Positions 45,101-52,710 of a stretch of DNA of 64,000 nt are shown in pieces (within the stretch, counting starts at the first letter, position 1; each line of letters starts with the position of its first letter). The stretch is taken from NCBI GenBank assembly GCA_051654905.1, contig JBOFYY010000135.1, positions 62,001 to 126,000 on the forward strand, given 5' to 3'. The translations under genes and the position numbers were made by a program. Source of the stretch: JBOFIQ01 sp051654905. Its GTDB lineage: Bacteria; Actinomycetota; Actinomycetes; Propionibacteriales; Propionibacteriaceae. The notes below the pieces were generated by a model that was given only the letters and a program-made list of their open reading frames with translations, was not told where the DNA came from and did no database searches.

Positions 45101-48100
45101 CGCTGGGGGCTGCAACTAGTTATGAATGGGACGCTATGGGTTGGTTGGCGTCACAGACAGATGCTGTTGGTGCTAAGGAAAGTTATGCCTACTCACTTTC
45201 TGGTGCTCTAGAATCACGAACTCAAGCAAATGGTGGGGTATTTTCTTATAGTTACGATAAATTGGATCGGTTATCGCAGCTGAAAACTCCATTGGGGCGG
45301 GTTAAGAATTTCAATTATGACCAGGCTGGGAATCTAGTTGCTGAATCTGATTCTTTAGGAAGGAAGAATACTTATGCTTGGGATGAAGTACGTCAACTAG
45401 TTTCTGCTACTAATGCTCGTGGTGGTTCGACCAAGTTTGTTTATGATGCAAATGGCAGACTTACTAGTCAGACAGATGCTCTGGGCGCTACTACTTCATA
45501 TGGGTTTGATGCAGTTGGGCAGATCACGAGAATTACTCGACCTGATGCTACTAGCGATATGTTTAGTTATGATCTTGCCGGACAGCTGACAGCGAAGACT
45601 CCTTCTGGTTTGGGAACAACTACTTATGGTTATGACAAGGCAGGCAATCTTGCTACTGTCACAAATCCTGTGGGTGCAGCTACGGTTACTAGCTACGATG
45701 CTAATGATCGTCCAATAACGGTTACCGATTCGTTAGGGGCGACTCAAAACTATGAGTGGACTGTAACAGACCAAGTTGCAGCAATTACTTCAGCCGATAA
45801 GGCAACTACAAAGTTTACTTACGATAAGGCAAGAAATCGTACTTCAACTACTAATCCGTTGGGGCTGGTCACTAAATATAATTATGACAAGCTTGGGCAG
45901 TTGACTCAGGCTAGCGATCCGATGGGTTCGGTGCTTTCACATACCTATGACTTGATGGGTAATCTGACCTCTAGTAAAGACCCTAACGGGAACCTTACTA
46001 GTTATGAGTATGACGTTGAAGGAAATCAAACTTCAATGACTACTCCTACGGGGGAAGTTGCTCGCTGGACTTATGATCCAGCAGGTCGTCTTACAAAGAC
46101 GATTAAGCCAGGTGGTGCACGGGTTAGTTATGATTATGACACTCTTGATGATCTGGTATCTAAGCAGTTTGCGGGTATTAGCGCTGAGGATGTGAGTGCG
46201 AGTTTTGATGTGCTGGGGCAGCGTATTTTGATGACTGACCCAAGTGGGACATCACATTATATTTATGATGAGTTGGGGAGGTTATCCTCGGTTACTAATG
46301 GTAACGATAAGACGGTTTTGTATCGTTATGATGCTAATGGTCAAGTTGGACAGATTACCTATCCAGATGGGTCACAAGTCAGTTACGGCTATGATTTGGT
46401 TGGGAATCTAGCTACAGTAACTGATGCAGTGGGTGTATCGCGGTATAGCTATGACTCTAATAATCGTGTGGTGTCGTTAGCTCGTCCAGATGGAACTATT
46501 ACTAACTATTCCTATGACCCGATGGGTCGTGTTATAGGTTTGACAAATATTGCTGCTGACGGGGTAGCTATCTCCAAGTATGTGTATGAGTTTGATTCTG
46601 CAGGGCAGATTATTCGTGAAATTGAAACATTGCCCAGCCCAACTCCTGGTTCAAAACCAATCACAGTTACTCGTGATTTGAACTATGACAATGCTGGTAG
46701 ACTGTCGGGTTATCGAGAGCAAAATGATCTCATTATGCTGCTGCTACGTTCTGCTGGTTCAGATACGGTTACTTATACCTATGATGCTAACGGAAATAAG
46801 ACCAGCACGGTTGAAGTTGATGCCCATGGTGTGCAGTTGGATCGGACTGTTTTTACTTATGATGCATCAAATAAGTTAACTCATACTGATTCGACCACTA
46901 CTGGTGTTACTACTTACTCGTATAACGAATCTGGTGCTTTGATTTCAGCAGCTAATCCCAGTGGATTAAAGACTTATGAGTATAGTGCTGCAGAACGTTT
47001 GAAGGCTGTCCGTGATGGTGGTCGATTATTAATGGCTGCTTCTTATGATGGTGACGATAATCGTGTCTTCCAAGTTTCGATGCGTGATGTTAACTATCAG
47101 GTACAAGAATCAGAGGAGGTAATTGAACAAACAGCTAAGGATTCAGAAAAACCGAATATTTCTGTTAAGGGTTCGGGTATTCCCTCGTCAGCTTCAGAGT
47201 CTGGTAAAGATGTTTTTTGGTCGGCTGCTAGCTGGTTTGGGTATGGAGCGATTCAAGCTGGTGCTCAGCTAACTGCTAATGGCAATGCTGTGTTGGCGGC
47301 AGCTACTGCTGGAATGTTGGCACGGTTATGGTCGCTGCTACCAGATCAGTCTAAAGGTTTAGATAGCAAAGATATGAAATCTTTGCAGACTTCAGGGGTT
47401 GATTCGGCTGAGTTACCGTCGATAGGTGCTGTACCTACTGCTGGGGTAACTATTCCTGGCGCAATATCTCAAGCACAAGGCATTACTTACGATGTGATGC
47501 ATTATGTAAATGATGTGAACCGTAGTCATACCCAGGTGTTAGCAGAGTATGGCAATGATGATCGTCTTAGGGCTACTTATACTTATGGTGATCAGCGACT
47601 TAGTGTTCATGCACAAATAGATGATCCTACAAAATCGTGGCTAACTACCACTGGTAATTCTGGTAGTAGCGACTCGGTTATGGGTTGGTATATTCCAGAT
47701 GGGCGTGGTTCGGTTGGGCAGGTCGTTGCTGGCGGCGAGATAGCCCAGAGCGCAACATATTCTCCTGCGGGTGTAGCAAGCATATTCAAAGGCAGTACTC
47801 AGTCTTCGATATTTGGGTTCAACGCTGAGGAACTGAATCCGGTAACAGGGCAGCAGTTTTTGCGGGCTCGTTATTTAGATACCGAGCTGTCAAGGTTTAC
47901 TCAGGCTGACACGGTATTGGGTTCAGTTGAGGATGCGCAATCAACTAACCGATACACTTATGCGTTTAATGATCCAGTTTCTCATATTGATCCTAGCGGT
48001 ATGTGGCCATCATGGGTGGATAAGGCTAAAGAGAAGGTTAACGGGGTCGCTAATTGGGTTAATAGCCATGTGGTCAAGCCGGTAGTTTATACTGGGCAAA

Positions 48101-49008
48101 AGGTAGCAAGTTATGTTCATCAACATGTGATTACTCCAATCGCTAATAAAATAAATAATTATTGCAAATGGGTCACGCCTTTAGTAACTATGGCTTATTA
48201 CTCTGCAAATAGTGTTATGGAACAAGTAATTGAGGTTAGCGGTGATGGATTTGCTAAATACCTTGATTTGCAGTTGGGTTCATCTTCCCAAAGAACTAGA
48301 ATGATTAAATATGTCACTAACAAAATTAAAGCACGTATCTGTTCCGTATCACCATATGGTGGCAGAGAAAAGATAAAAAATTTACCGGCAACCGAGCCTA
48401 GGGTAGATAATCCCAAAAGAGAGCCGTTGGGTTGGCCCCCTAATAATTTATCTGTAGCTAAGAAAATTTATGATCCGGAAAATTGGGGCAAAAGTAATGC
48501 ATATTTATCAACTCTAGATTTTATTACGGCGCGAGCAAATGAAGATGCTAGTCAGCTTGATGAGATGAGAAGAAATAATTTTGTAAATATTCCTAAAACG
48601 GTATTTGATTTTAAGAAGCTAATGAGTAGTAAAAATTATGGAGACTATAAAGTGGATCTTGGATACATGTTATCTAGGGGTGCTGGCCAATTGGCTGATT
48701 ATAGTGAATCATATAAATGGATGGATCTCCCTAGAAGTAATCGAAAAGTATACTATGATATTTGGGCAAATATTTCCTATGGGTACTCGGGGTCGTCTGC
48801 TCTGATTTCTCCAGAGTTATTAATTAAAGCATCTACTAGTAGCGTTTCGGGGGTTGGGGTGACAGATGAAGGGGATGTGCTTACTGTTAAAATGGGTATT
48901 GAACTCTATCGTAATCACCCAGATGGATTTACTGCTGCTGATCTTGATGGAATAGTAAGAAAATATGAAAAAGAACTTTTTGTTCTGGATAAAATCAAAG
49001 ATAAATAA
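39196..49008 (+). CDS. Giant RHS/YD-repeat polymorphic toxin
   Basis: A 3270-residue protein starting at a GTG after GAGGGGGG. Order: six or seven membrane helices (1-240), a QFP repeat (260-269), a beta-rich DNRLRE-like region (about 550-715), a LysM-like segment (VKKRDTLPFIANYYGVTLGQ, about 845-890), a DUF6531-like cap (about 915-1000), dozens of YD repeats, and the RHS core signature ending YAFNDPVSHIDPSG at 2922-2935. The last 335 residues are the toxin tip; YYDIWANISYGYSGSS and VKMGIELY resemble polymorphic toxin type 44. RHS proteins form a shell around the tip. Codon use is T-rich, unlike neighbouring genes, suggesting transfer. Confidence 0.9.
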   Translation: MFRVAYRALFVSMVGSVLGLWLLPNMLMAAFGYEWFWFSCFVVLGLVLLVLEWFVFAFLVCGVDGSDTGFNVRSSLITVGFCLVVVAAFSGVAGLLAALVGPSFASRFGIYQARLLVASIIFVAGLGISAVLCWWLVRGFIGSRPWSQWLPRWGTFWRLGMLALAAGGVGAFSSWVIGRSHGLVVVASVIVTVLCGAVAVMFAVGIVINGSTDINWPVFPTTVVIAMMLCGLLVLSVSPVGAAASPLPVGQPENYGKPAQFPQFPQFPQSRSMSNVLPATRVRNNPSQRDPQVGYEDQKPVGELIAVGEGSAVYRTGTRSFSTVLGGVQSTYVDDAGKPQVVDNTLIPGSDAQGDFFANRANDFSARIPVKMDSTHGLHFERDGFAIEIIPQEGDFSRPVTKGNAVMFNDIFPGIDVQYTLIGKIVKEDIIVNRHLVVPKFVTNVVTSGGRLEKAASGALVVRASQDSGDIKAGDIAFQISAPGMFDASGAFSDSLEFDVVISDVTAIATIIAPQRWLDDPKRAYPVRIDPTVDIAPSAVSMVGVEQGSADTQIGDNGYPYVGYDDGIVSGNLAQYGNMHAISRSYVGVNYDFTQLMREARIDSAQLQLHHYTAWSHGVTQFGLYTVGDAWSTNAVSWNNQPSSDSHTFVGLANASTNPGYISWDLRETVNNWVQGLIPQHGLVVKATDERNMQAEVFSNKNSGAPPRLVINWTVPDPVDPNYPLSNVSINLRTITEKDAAGKQIFDGVFADGVATPDAEVSYVLNPVNVTDKTQASRSYKFPNSSGFESIFPSGTRYSDKLSNWQTGPAVSLTNDTTYKYVATATKDGATSPAVSSDRFLIYEVKKRDTLPFIANYYGVTLGQLMADNKVQDTLAMERNTLFIRNPNTIVPYNPPPLTDEQKKQIDSNLMGRGLHCEYGFEPINLNTGNFWLEVQDAAIEDQRGNLSITRSYNSLGQQSRSMFGFGWEFEYSQTLTRAIDGSLIYTTADGKMLTLMRQGAEYFGPEGLNITAVEVPVTTGDITILTFDLKTNDGKVLHFNGWGLLESVRTRSGNLTQLGYNSSMSLISIAGPSGVGFALTYTASGQVETVTRPDGVVLRYSYDSAGNLTSFIDGNGNTISYAYDAEHNMVSWTDQNGAMVVKNTFDGLGRVTSQADAKGQMANLVYEQGKTVTIDAIGNKTTYLTDDAHRTVGIIYPDGYQINRSYGSGNTLSSDEFGSYTYTAAGDRETVTDLAGGVTRYSYNANHQLTSITDPDNYVTTSTYDERSNLASTTKPGGGKTSYVWDEDNRLTSLANELGGITTFTYDGKVGIPSSQTSSKESFSFSYNAMGQVISKTNAIGQVERYSYDAEGQLLSEQVSDGGVTSYGRDKVGLVSSLTDPNGFMTKFNYDAMRNMVQVITPDGDKTVFNYDANNRKTSVTNPLGATTVFTYDDRGHMLSAQDPRNGKSGFEYSQQGLLLSETAADGGVTRYTYDAVGRRLSKTNPVGSKITLTYSAAGRIASSTDGNQNTNTMTYGSDGLLAKVMAPEEKVTTFTYDAAGNMIGSDINGHATTMIFDAAGVLVATKNPAGNTEKYSYDPAGQLVATTDVTGATTQYSYDPAGRVTSITDPTGSVSIYGYDLAGNLVTKTDAKGNVITYVYDRLNHLIGVKDPIGAVTTYQYDSAEKLISQTDPYGAKTTYTYDLAGSLLSSTNGLGHTTTFTYDPVGRVTSLTDPLGAITQYSYDLAGNSVGLVNPNGRTTTVTHDGAGNPVKAVTSDGRTETSSYDRLGRLVDQVDAEGRHQTTTYDVWGNTTKVTSFDQVTVDYAFDKTGYVVAATNPKSGTVNFARDKAGRLLSQTDPLGGVASYTYDAAGRQLSHIDQVGGVELFGYDPNGNLISLTDPLGRVTTYSYDAMDRVVSSVDPNEHATLYTRDGLGNTTSVTRPAGDITGYGYDLVGNLTAVKLANGGVDAFEYDAVGQVVKKIDPLGAATSYEWDAMGWLASQTDAVGAKESYAYSLSGALESRTQANGGVFSYSYDKLDRLSQLKTPLGRVKNFNYDQAGNLVAESDSLGRKNTYAWDEVRQLVSATNARGGSTKFVYDANGRLTSQTDALGATTSYGFDAVGQITRITRPDATSDMFSYDLAGQLTAKTPSGLGTTTYGYDKAGNLATVTNPVGAATVTSYDANDRPITVTDSLGATQNYEWTVTDQVAAITSADKATTKFTYDKARNRTSTTNPLGLVTKYNYDKLGQLTQASDPMGSVLSHTYDLMGNLTSSKDPNGNLTSYEYDVEGNQTSMTTPTGEVARWTYDPAGRLTKTIKPGGARVSYDYDTLDDLVSKQFAGISAEDVSASFDVLGQRILMTDPSGTSHYIYDELGRLSSVTNGNDKTVLYRYDANGQVGQITYPDGSQVSYGYDLVGNLATVTDAVGVSRYSYDSNNRVVSLARPDGTITNYSYDPMGRVIGLTNIAADGVAISKYVYEFDSAGQIIREIETLPSPTPGSKPITVTRDLNYDNAGRLSGYREQNDLIMLLLRSAGSDTVTYTYDANGNKTSTVEVDAHGVQLDRTVFTYDASNKLTHTDSTTTGVTTYSYNESGALISAANPSGLKTYEYSAAERLKAVRDGGRLLMAASYDGDDNRVFQVSMRDVNYQVQESEEVIEQTAKDSEKPNISVKGSGIPSSASESGKDVFWSAASWFGYGAIQAGAQLTANGNAVLAAATAGMLARLWSLLPDQSKGLDSKDMKSLQTSGVDSAELPSIGAVPTAGVTIPGAISQAQGITYDVMHYVNDVNRSHTQVLAEYGNDDRLRATYTYGDQRLSVHAQIDDPTKSWLTTTGNSGSSDSVMGWYIPDGRGSVGQVVAGGEIAQSATYSPAGVASIFKGSTQSSIFGFNAEELNPVTGQQFLRARYLDTELSRFTQADTVLGSVEDAQSTNRYTYAFNDPVSHIDPSGMWPSWVDKAKEKVNGVANWVNSHVVKPVVYTGQKVASYVHQHVITPIANKINNYCKWVTPLVTMAYYSANSVMEQVIEVSGDGFAKYLDLQLGSSSQRTRMIKYVTNKIKARICSVSPYGGREKIKNLPATEPRVDNPKREPLGWPPNNLSVAKKIYDPENWGKSNAYLSTLDFITARANEDASQLDEMRRNNFVNIPKTVFDFKKLMSSKNYGDYKVDLGYMLSRGAGQLADYSESYKWMDLPRSNRKVYYDIWANISYGYSGSSALISPELLIKASTSSVSGVGVTDEGDVLTVKMGIELYRNHPDGFTAADLDGIVRKYEKELFVLDKIKDK
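39973..40002 (+). repeat. 9-bp tandem repeat in RHS gene
   Basis: CAGTTTCCG is repeated three times (39973-39999) followed by CAG, encoding Gln-Phe-Pro units just after the membrane domain. Since the unit is three codons long, copy-number change would alter the linker length without breaking the frame. Confidence 0.85.
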
Positions 49009-49066
49009 TTAGAATATTACACATATCTATGTAATAGATAATCTAGTGCAAGGAATGTTTAATCAT

Positions 49067-49669
49067 ATGCTGAATATATTTGGACAAGAGAGAAAGTCTG
49101 GTTTGCGTGTTGGCGCTATTTCTGGGCTGATATTGGGGGCGTTGCTGTCATTAGGTTTTATTGTGATGTGTGTTTGGGTTTTTTCATGGGGTAATGATAG
49201 ATCTCCGGTTGATGAGGCTCGAATATGGCGCGAGCGGGGGTTGTTAGATTTTTGTCCTAAAAGCCATAGCCATGCTTTGACGTTTGTTGGGTTTCAGTTT
49301 CAGGATGCTGATGGGTATGTGAATTATTATCCAAGAGATACTAGAGGTTGTAATGGGTATGAGATTTGGGTGGAATATGCCCAGTTTAGTAATCCATGGA
49401 AGGCGAAAGAATGGCTAAAAGATTGGTCTCCTGAGGTACAGCCAGGAGTTGCCTCATGGGCGATTGATTCTGCTCCAGATATGGGTGCTGTTGTTTCTAT
49501 GAGGTATGGGAAAGCGGTCGGTAGTAGCTGTACTGGTGATATCTGTAAAAGATGGGAGTATTTTCGGCGGGATGGTAGAACGATATGGATGATGAGCGTG
49601 CATGGTGGAAAGTTATTATCATTTAGTGAGGTAGAGCCTTGGATGGCTCCATTGGATGAGGTTTCCTGA
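49067..49669 (+). CDS. Candidate immunity protein for RHS toxin
   Basis: A roughly 200-residue protein with one membrane helix (about 20-42) and an extracytoplasmic domain with several Cys (FCPKS, GCNGYE, SSCTGDICK). The frame is open from GTG 49046; ATG 49067 has AAGGA 12 bases before it and is preferred. Starting about 60 bp after the toxin gene stop, on the same strand, is the standard place of an immunity gene. No immunity family is recognised. A membrane-anchored outer domain would neutralise the toxin before entry, or it may be an accessory surface protein. Confidence 0.5.
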   Translation: MLNIFGQERKSGLRVGAISGLILGALLSLGFIVMCVWVFSWGNDRSPVDEARIWRERGLLDFCPKSHSHALTFVGFQFQDADGYVNYYPRDTRGCNGYEIWVEYAQFSNPWKAKEWLKDWSPEVQPGVASWAIDSAPDMGAVVSMRYGKAVGSSCTGDICKRWEYFRRDGRTIWMMSVHGGKLLSFSEVEPWMAPLDEVS

Positions 49670-49797
49670 TTTGTTGTTTATGATTTTCTAAAGTATGTGT
49701 TGATCTCTATATGGAGTCGGTTGAGTGCGTTAGCAAAGTTTAAGACTTGGTTAGCAGGAGTCAAAGTTATAAATTTGTAAGTTTTAGGGATAGATAG

Positions 49798-50193
49798 TTA
49801 TCTGCTGATGGATCTAGTAAACCGATTCGTGATGCGGTTACAGGTGGTGTTAAAGCTGAGTCTGTTGTTGGGTTGATTCGGCATGGTGGCGTTCATGAGT
49901 TAACGGATGTTTCGTTTGATGATGGCAGTGTTGTTAGGACTGGGCGTAGTAATGATATTGAACATCGTAAAGGTGAACATAGGCGTGATCCAAAAACAGA
50001 GGGTTTAGGGTTTGAGTCTGTTTATAAGACTGATGATTATGATACGACTCGTGGGCTTGAAGAGGTTTTATATCAGGAGCATCCTGAAGCTTATATGAAT
50101 AAGGTTAAACCTATTTCTTCGAGGAATGGCAAAGCTGCTAAGTATAGGAGTGCAGCTAAAGAGCTTTTGGATAAGTTTAAAAGAAAGAAGTAA
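49798..50193 (+). pseudogene. Orphan RHS toxin tip, URI-type nuclease fold
   Basis: The frame opens right after a TAG at 49795 and has no proper start. About 25 residues of pre-toxin sequence lead into SVVRTGRSNDIEHRKGEHRRDP, then GLEEVLYQEH and NKVKPISSRNGKA. This is the pattern of the URI/GIY-YIG-like toxin domains (Tox-URI2 type) at the ends of RHS proteins. With no N-terminal part and no ribosome binding site it is a silent spare tip that recombination could join to the RHS core. TTG 49873 is the first alternative start codon but would cut the domain. Confidence 0.72.
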
Positions 50194-50195
50194 AG

Positions 50196-50695
50196 ATGGT
50201 TAAGAGGCGTTATAAGATTCCTAGGGGTTTGTGGTTTGGGATTCCTTTGGATGGTGGTGGTTTTGCTACTGGTGTAGTTTCCCATGTTACTAATTCTGCA
50301 GCTTGTGGTTATTTTTTGGTCCTGCGGTTGAGGTTCCGTTGAGTTTGGAGGAGTGTGGCAAGTTGCAGCCATCGCAGGCTATTTATCAAAAGATGTTTAG
50401 TTATATGGGGTTACGTGATGGGTGGTGGCCTTGGATTGGTGTAATTCCGGGCTGGGATGAAAGTCTTTGGCCGCTGCCATCGTTTTATAGTAAGTTTCCA
50501 GATCTTCCAAAATTCGGGGTTGAAGCATATTATGAGGAACATTTTTATGATCCAACAAATTTGGATAGAGAAATTGAGACGCGAAGGTTTCCGTTACCGG
50601 TTCCTGATGGTATCCCAAAGGATGGGTTGGCTGGATACAAGTTTATGGAACTTAAGTTAAATGATCTTATTTATCGAGATAGTGGTAATAAATAG
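50196..50695 (+). pseudogene. Imm26-like immunity gene with frameshift in a T6 run
   Basis: It starts at ATG 50196, two bases after the orphan toxin stop. The first frame encodes VKRRYKIPRGLWFGIPLDGG through ACGYF; the second, from the same point to 50695, encodes FGPAVEVPLSLEECG, then GWWPWIGVIPGWDESLWPLP. Together these match the Imm26 immunity family. They are separated by one missing T in TTTTTT at 50312-50317; seven T would restore the frame. The gene is thus broken, or switched by slippage. A fragment starting at GTG 50303 would lack the N-terminal strands. Confidence 0.75.
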
Positions 50696-50991
50696 ATTCG
50701 GGTTATAAATATTTGGTTAGTAAGTTGTAGCTATTTGAAGCAGTAGGCCATATGGATAGTTGATTTACTATTTCAGTGGTGGCGTTTTCTTTTGATAGTA
50801 TTAATTATAGCCCTAGCTATTTAGAGATTGAAAAAAGATTAGTTAGCGTATCTAGAGGGAAAACAATTATTAATATTTGACTAGCAGCCTCTTTGGTCTG
50901 TCCATATTTAGTTTCGAGTCTCAAGATTAAAAGCAGTCCTATCGAAAATATTGAAAACAACAACTACTGCAGGTTATGTATAGAGTAATGT
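50696..50991. other. AT-rich intergenic region after toxin locus
   Basis: About 300 bp, markedly AT-rich, with only a 34-codon frame near 50776 and no recognisable domain. It may be remnant DNA of former toxin/immunity cassettes. No terminator with a clear T tract is seen. Confidence 0.35.
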
Positions 50992-51804
50992 TTAGTTATG
51001 TATAGTACTACCGGAAAAATTGCTACCTGGAGGCAGTTCCTTTAGCGCTGCCATTCGAGCAAAATCGTCATGGGTAGGCATATGGTAGGCGCGGGCAGTC
51101 TGGTCGTGCATCTGTCCGATTACTTCTCGGACGCGCTCAGCGAATTCGGAAGCGATCTCTCCGGGGGCTGCTGTCATAGGAGGACCATAAACAACATGAA
51201 CTGGCGGTTTTCCGGGCAAACACCTACGCGCATGGGATGGCCAAGCAGCATAAGCACCTACCAGTGCAACAGGAAGAATAGGTACGCTACGAGAAATCGA
51301 GAGGGCAGCTGTTCCGGGATTGAACTGTCCCATCGCGCCAGTGCGAGTACGGGTACCTTCTGCAAAAATTAGCAACGGAACCCCTTTACTCAACAATCGC
51401 CCAGCCATACCACGTTGTGATCCACCAGGAGTCTTAGTTTTCCCAGCCCTTTCCACCGGGAAAGCATTGAAAAAGAGCGCCATTGGAGCAGCTTTCCACC
51501 ACTGGTTAAAGAAAAAATCTGCGGCAGCTCCGGTCGCTAGATTCCGGGAAAGTGATATTGGCAAGGTAGTAAAAATAAGGTTTGCATCTAAATGCGAGGA
51601 GTGGTTAGCGGTAACAATAAAAGGTGTTTTAAGCCCTTTAAGATGTTCTTTACCGTGGACAGTAATATCTACCAAACTATTTAGGTAGGGCTTCAGTAAC
51701 AGCCGCTGTGCCGCAGTACGGGCGCCAGAATGAGCAGGCGAAGCATAACGAGAACTGACATCAGATTCTCGCTGAGATGTGGTTGTAAGACGACGATCAG
51801 CCAT
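50992..51804 (-). CDS. 1-acyl-glycerol-3-phosphate acyltransferase (PlsC family)
   Basis: A 270-residue acyltransferase of phospholipid synthesis. The catalytic NHSSHLDA motif places His68 and Asp73 in HX4D spacing; the glycerol-phosphate binding FAEGTRTRTG follows near 148, and VPILPVALVGA near 174. It likely acylates lysophosphatidate at the membrane surface. The gene begins 3 bp after the SDR gene, in one operon. The N-terminal 35 residues are non-conserved. Confidence 0.88.
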   Translation of the reverse strand: MADRRLTTTSQRESDVSSRYASPAHSGARTAAQRLLLKPYLNSLVDITVHGKEHLKGLKTPFIVTANHSSHLDANLIFTTLPISLSRNLATGAAADFFFNQWWKAAPMALFFNAFPVERAGKTKTPGGSQRGMAGRLLSKGVPLLIFAEGTRTRTGAMGQFNPGTAALSISRSVPILPVALVGAYAAWPSHARRCLPGKPPVHVVYGPPMTAAPGEIASEFAERVREVIGQMHDQTARAYHMPTHDDFARMAALKELPPGSNFSGSTIHN

Positions 51805-51807
51805 ATG

Positions 51808-52575
51808 TTAGCGGCCCCGACTTCTATTCAACATGGCAGAAATCTTACGTATCACCCGGGCAGGAAGTATTTGAGCAAAAGCAACAGCTATCCGCCACTT
51901 CGTAGAAGGTACGCTGATCGCACGACCTTTCTGGGCGTCAGCTAAGGCAGTAGCAGCTGCCTCGTCAGCAGTAACCCATACCCAACCTGGCATAGAAGAA
52001 GAAACCCCGGCACGCTGATGAAACTCGGTACGGACCCATCCAGGAGCAAGTAGCGTAACTTGTACGCCAGTCCCAGCTAACTCATTACTAAGACTTTGTG
52101 ACCAAGTATTAGCCCAAGCTTTGATTGCGGCATAGTGGCCAGTGGTAAGCCATCCTTGCGCAGACCCAGTCGTAATAATGGTGCCCTGCCCGCGCTGAGA
52201 CATTGCCCGACCAGCAGCTCCCCCAAGAATCAAGACCGCTAGACACATGAGGTTAAGGGCTTGCTCATGACGATCAATATCGGGATCAGTTAGACGAATA
52301 TGAAGTGCACAGCCAGCATTATTAATTAAAGTATCGATAGGGCTAGCTACTGATTCAATACGCTCAGCTACTCGATCCATATCTGCTCGTTGCGAAAGAT
52401 CAGCGACAAGAATTTCAACTTCAACGCCATGGGTCTGTCGAAGATCAGCGGCAGTAGCGTGAAGTTTGGCTTCATCACGCGCCACTAATACCAGATTATC
52501 GCCGCGCGCAGCCAGCTGGCGTGCGAATGCTGCACCAATTCCTGAGGTGGCTCCGGTGACCAGTGCTGTACCCAT
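51808..52575 (-). CDS. Short-chain dehydrogenase/reductase
   Basis: A 255-residue SDR oxidoreductase. TGATSGIGAAFARQLAARG at 7-25 binds NAD(P), NNAG is near 88, and the catalytic Tyr-x3-Lys is GHYAAIKAW near 153. The frame is open from 52644, but the added 23 residues precede the first beta strand, so ATG 52575 is chosen. The partner of a PlsC-like gene is often an acyl or steroid SDR of the DltE/YqjQ kind; the substrate is unknown. Confidence 0.87.
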   Translation of the reverse strand: MGTALVTGATSGIGAAFARQLAARGDNLVLVARDEAKLHATAADLRQTHGVEVEILVADLSQRADMDRVAERIESVASPIDTLINNAGCALHIRLTDPDIDRHEQALNLMCLAVLILGGAAGRAMSQRGQGTIITTGSAQGWLTTGHYAAIKAWANTWSQSLSNELAGTGVQVTLLAPGWVRTEFHQRAGVSSSMPGWVWVTADEAAATALADAQKGRAISVPSTKWRIAVAFAQILPARVIRKISAMLNRSRGR

Positions 52576-52663
52576 AAGAACCACCCTACGCTGTTTCGGG
52601 TGCCAATCGGAACAGATACTCTCTAAGAGATAGCTATGAACCAAGAAAAATTGTAGAAAATCA

Positions 52664-52697
52664 GTGAGGGGGCTCGGTAAAAACCGAACCCCCTCAC
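52664..52697 (-). terminator. Terminator of pta-ackA operon
   Basis: A 15-bp stem (arms 52664-52678 and 52683-52697, one mismatch) with a four-base loop sits 14 bp after the ackA stop. On the minus strand it is followed by TGATTTTC. It also separates the operon from the SDR gene. Confidence 0.8.
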
Positions 52698-52710
52698 TAG
52701 CAACGTAAAA

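Noticed and set aside
47607..47789. Antisense frame in the RHS core region
   Set aside because: A shadow of the biased RHS codons, without ribosome binding site or domain.
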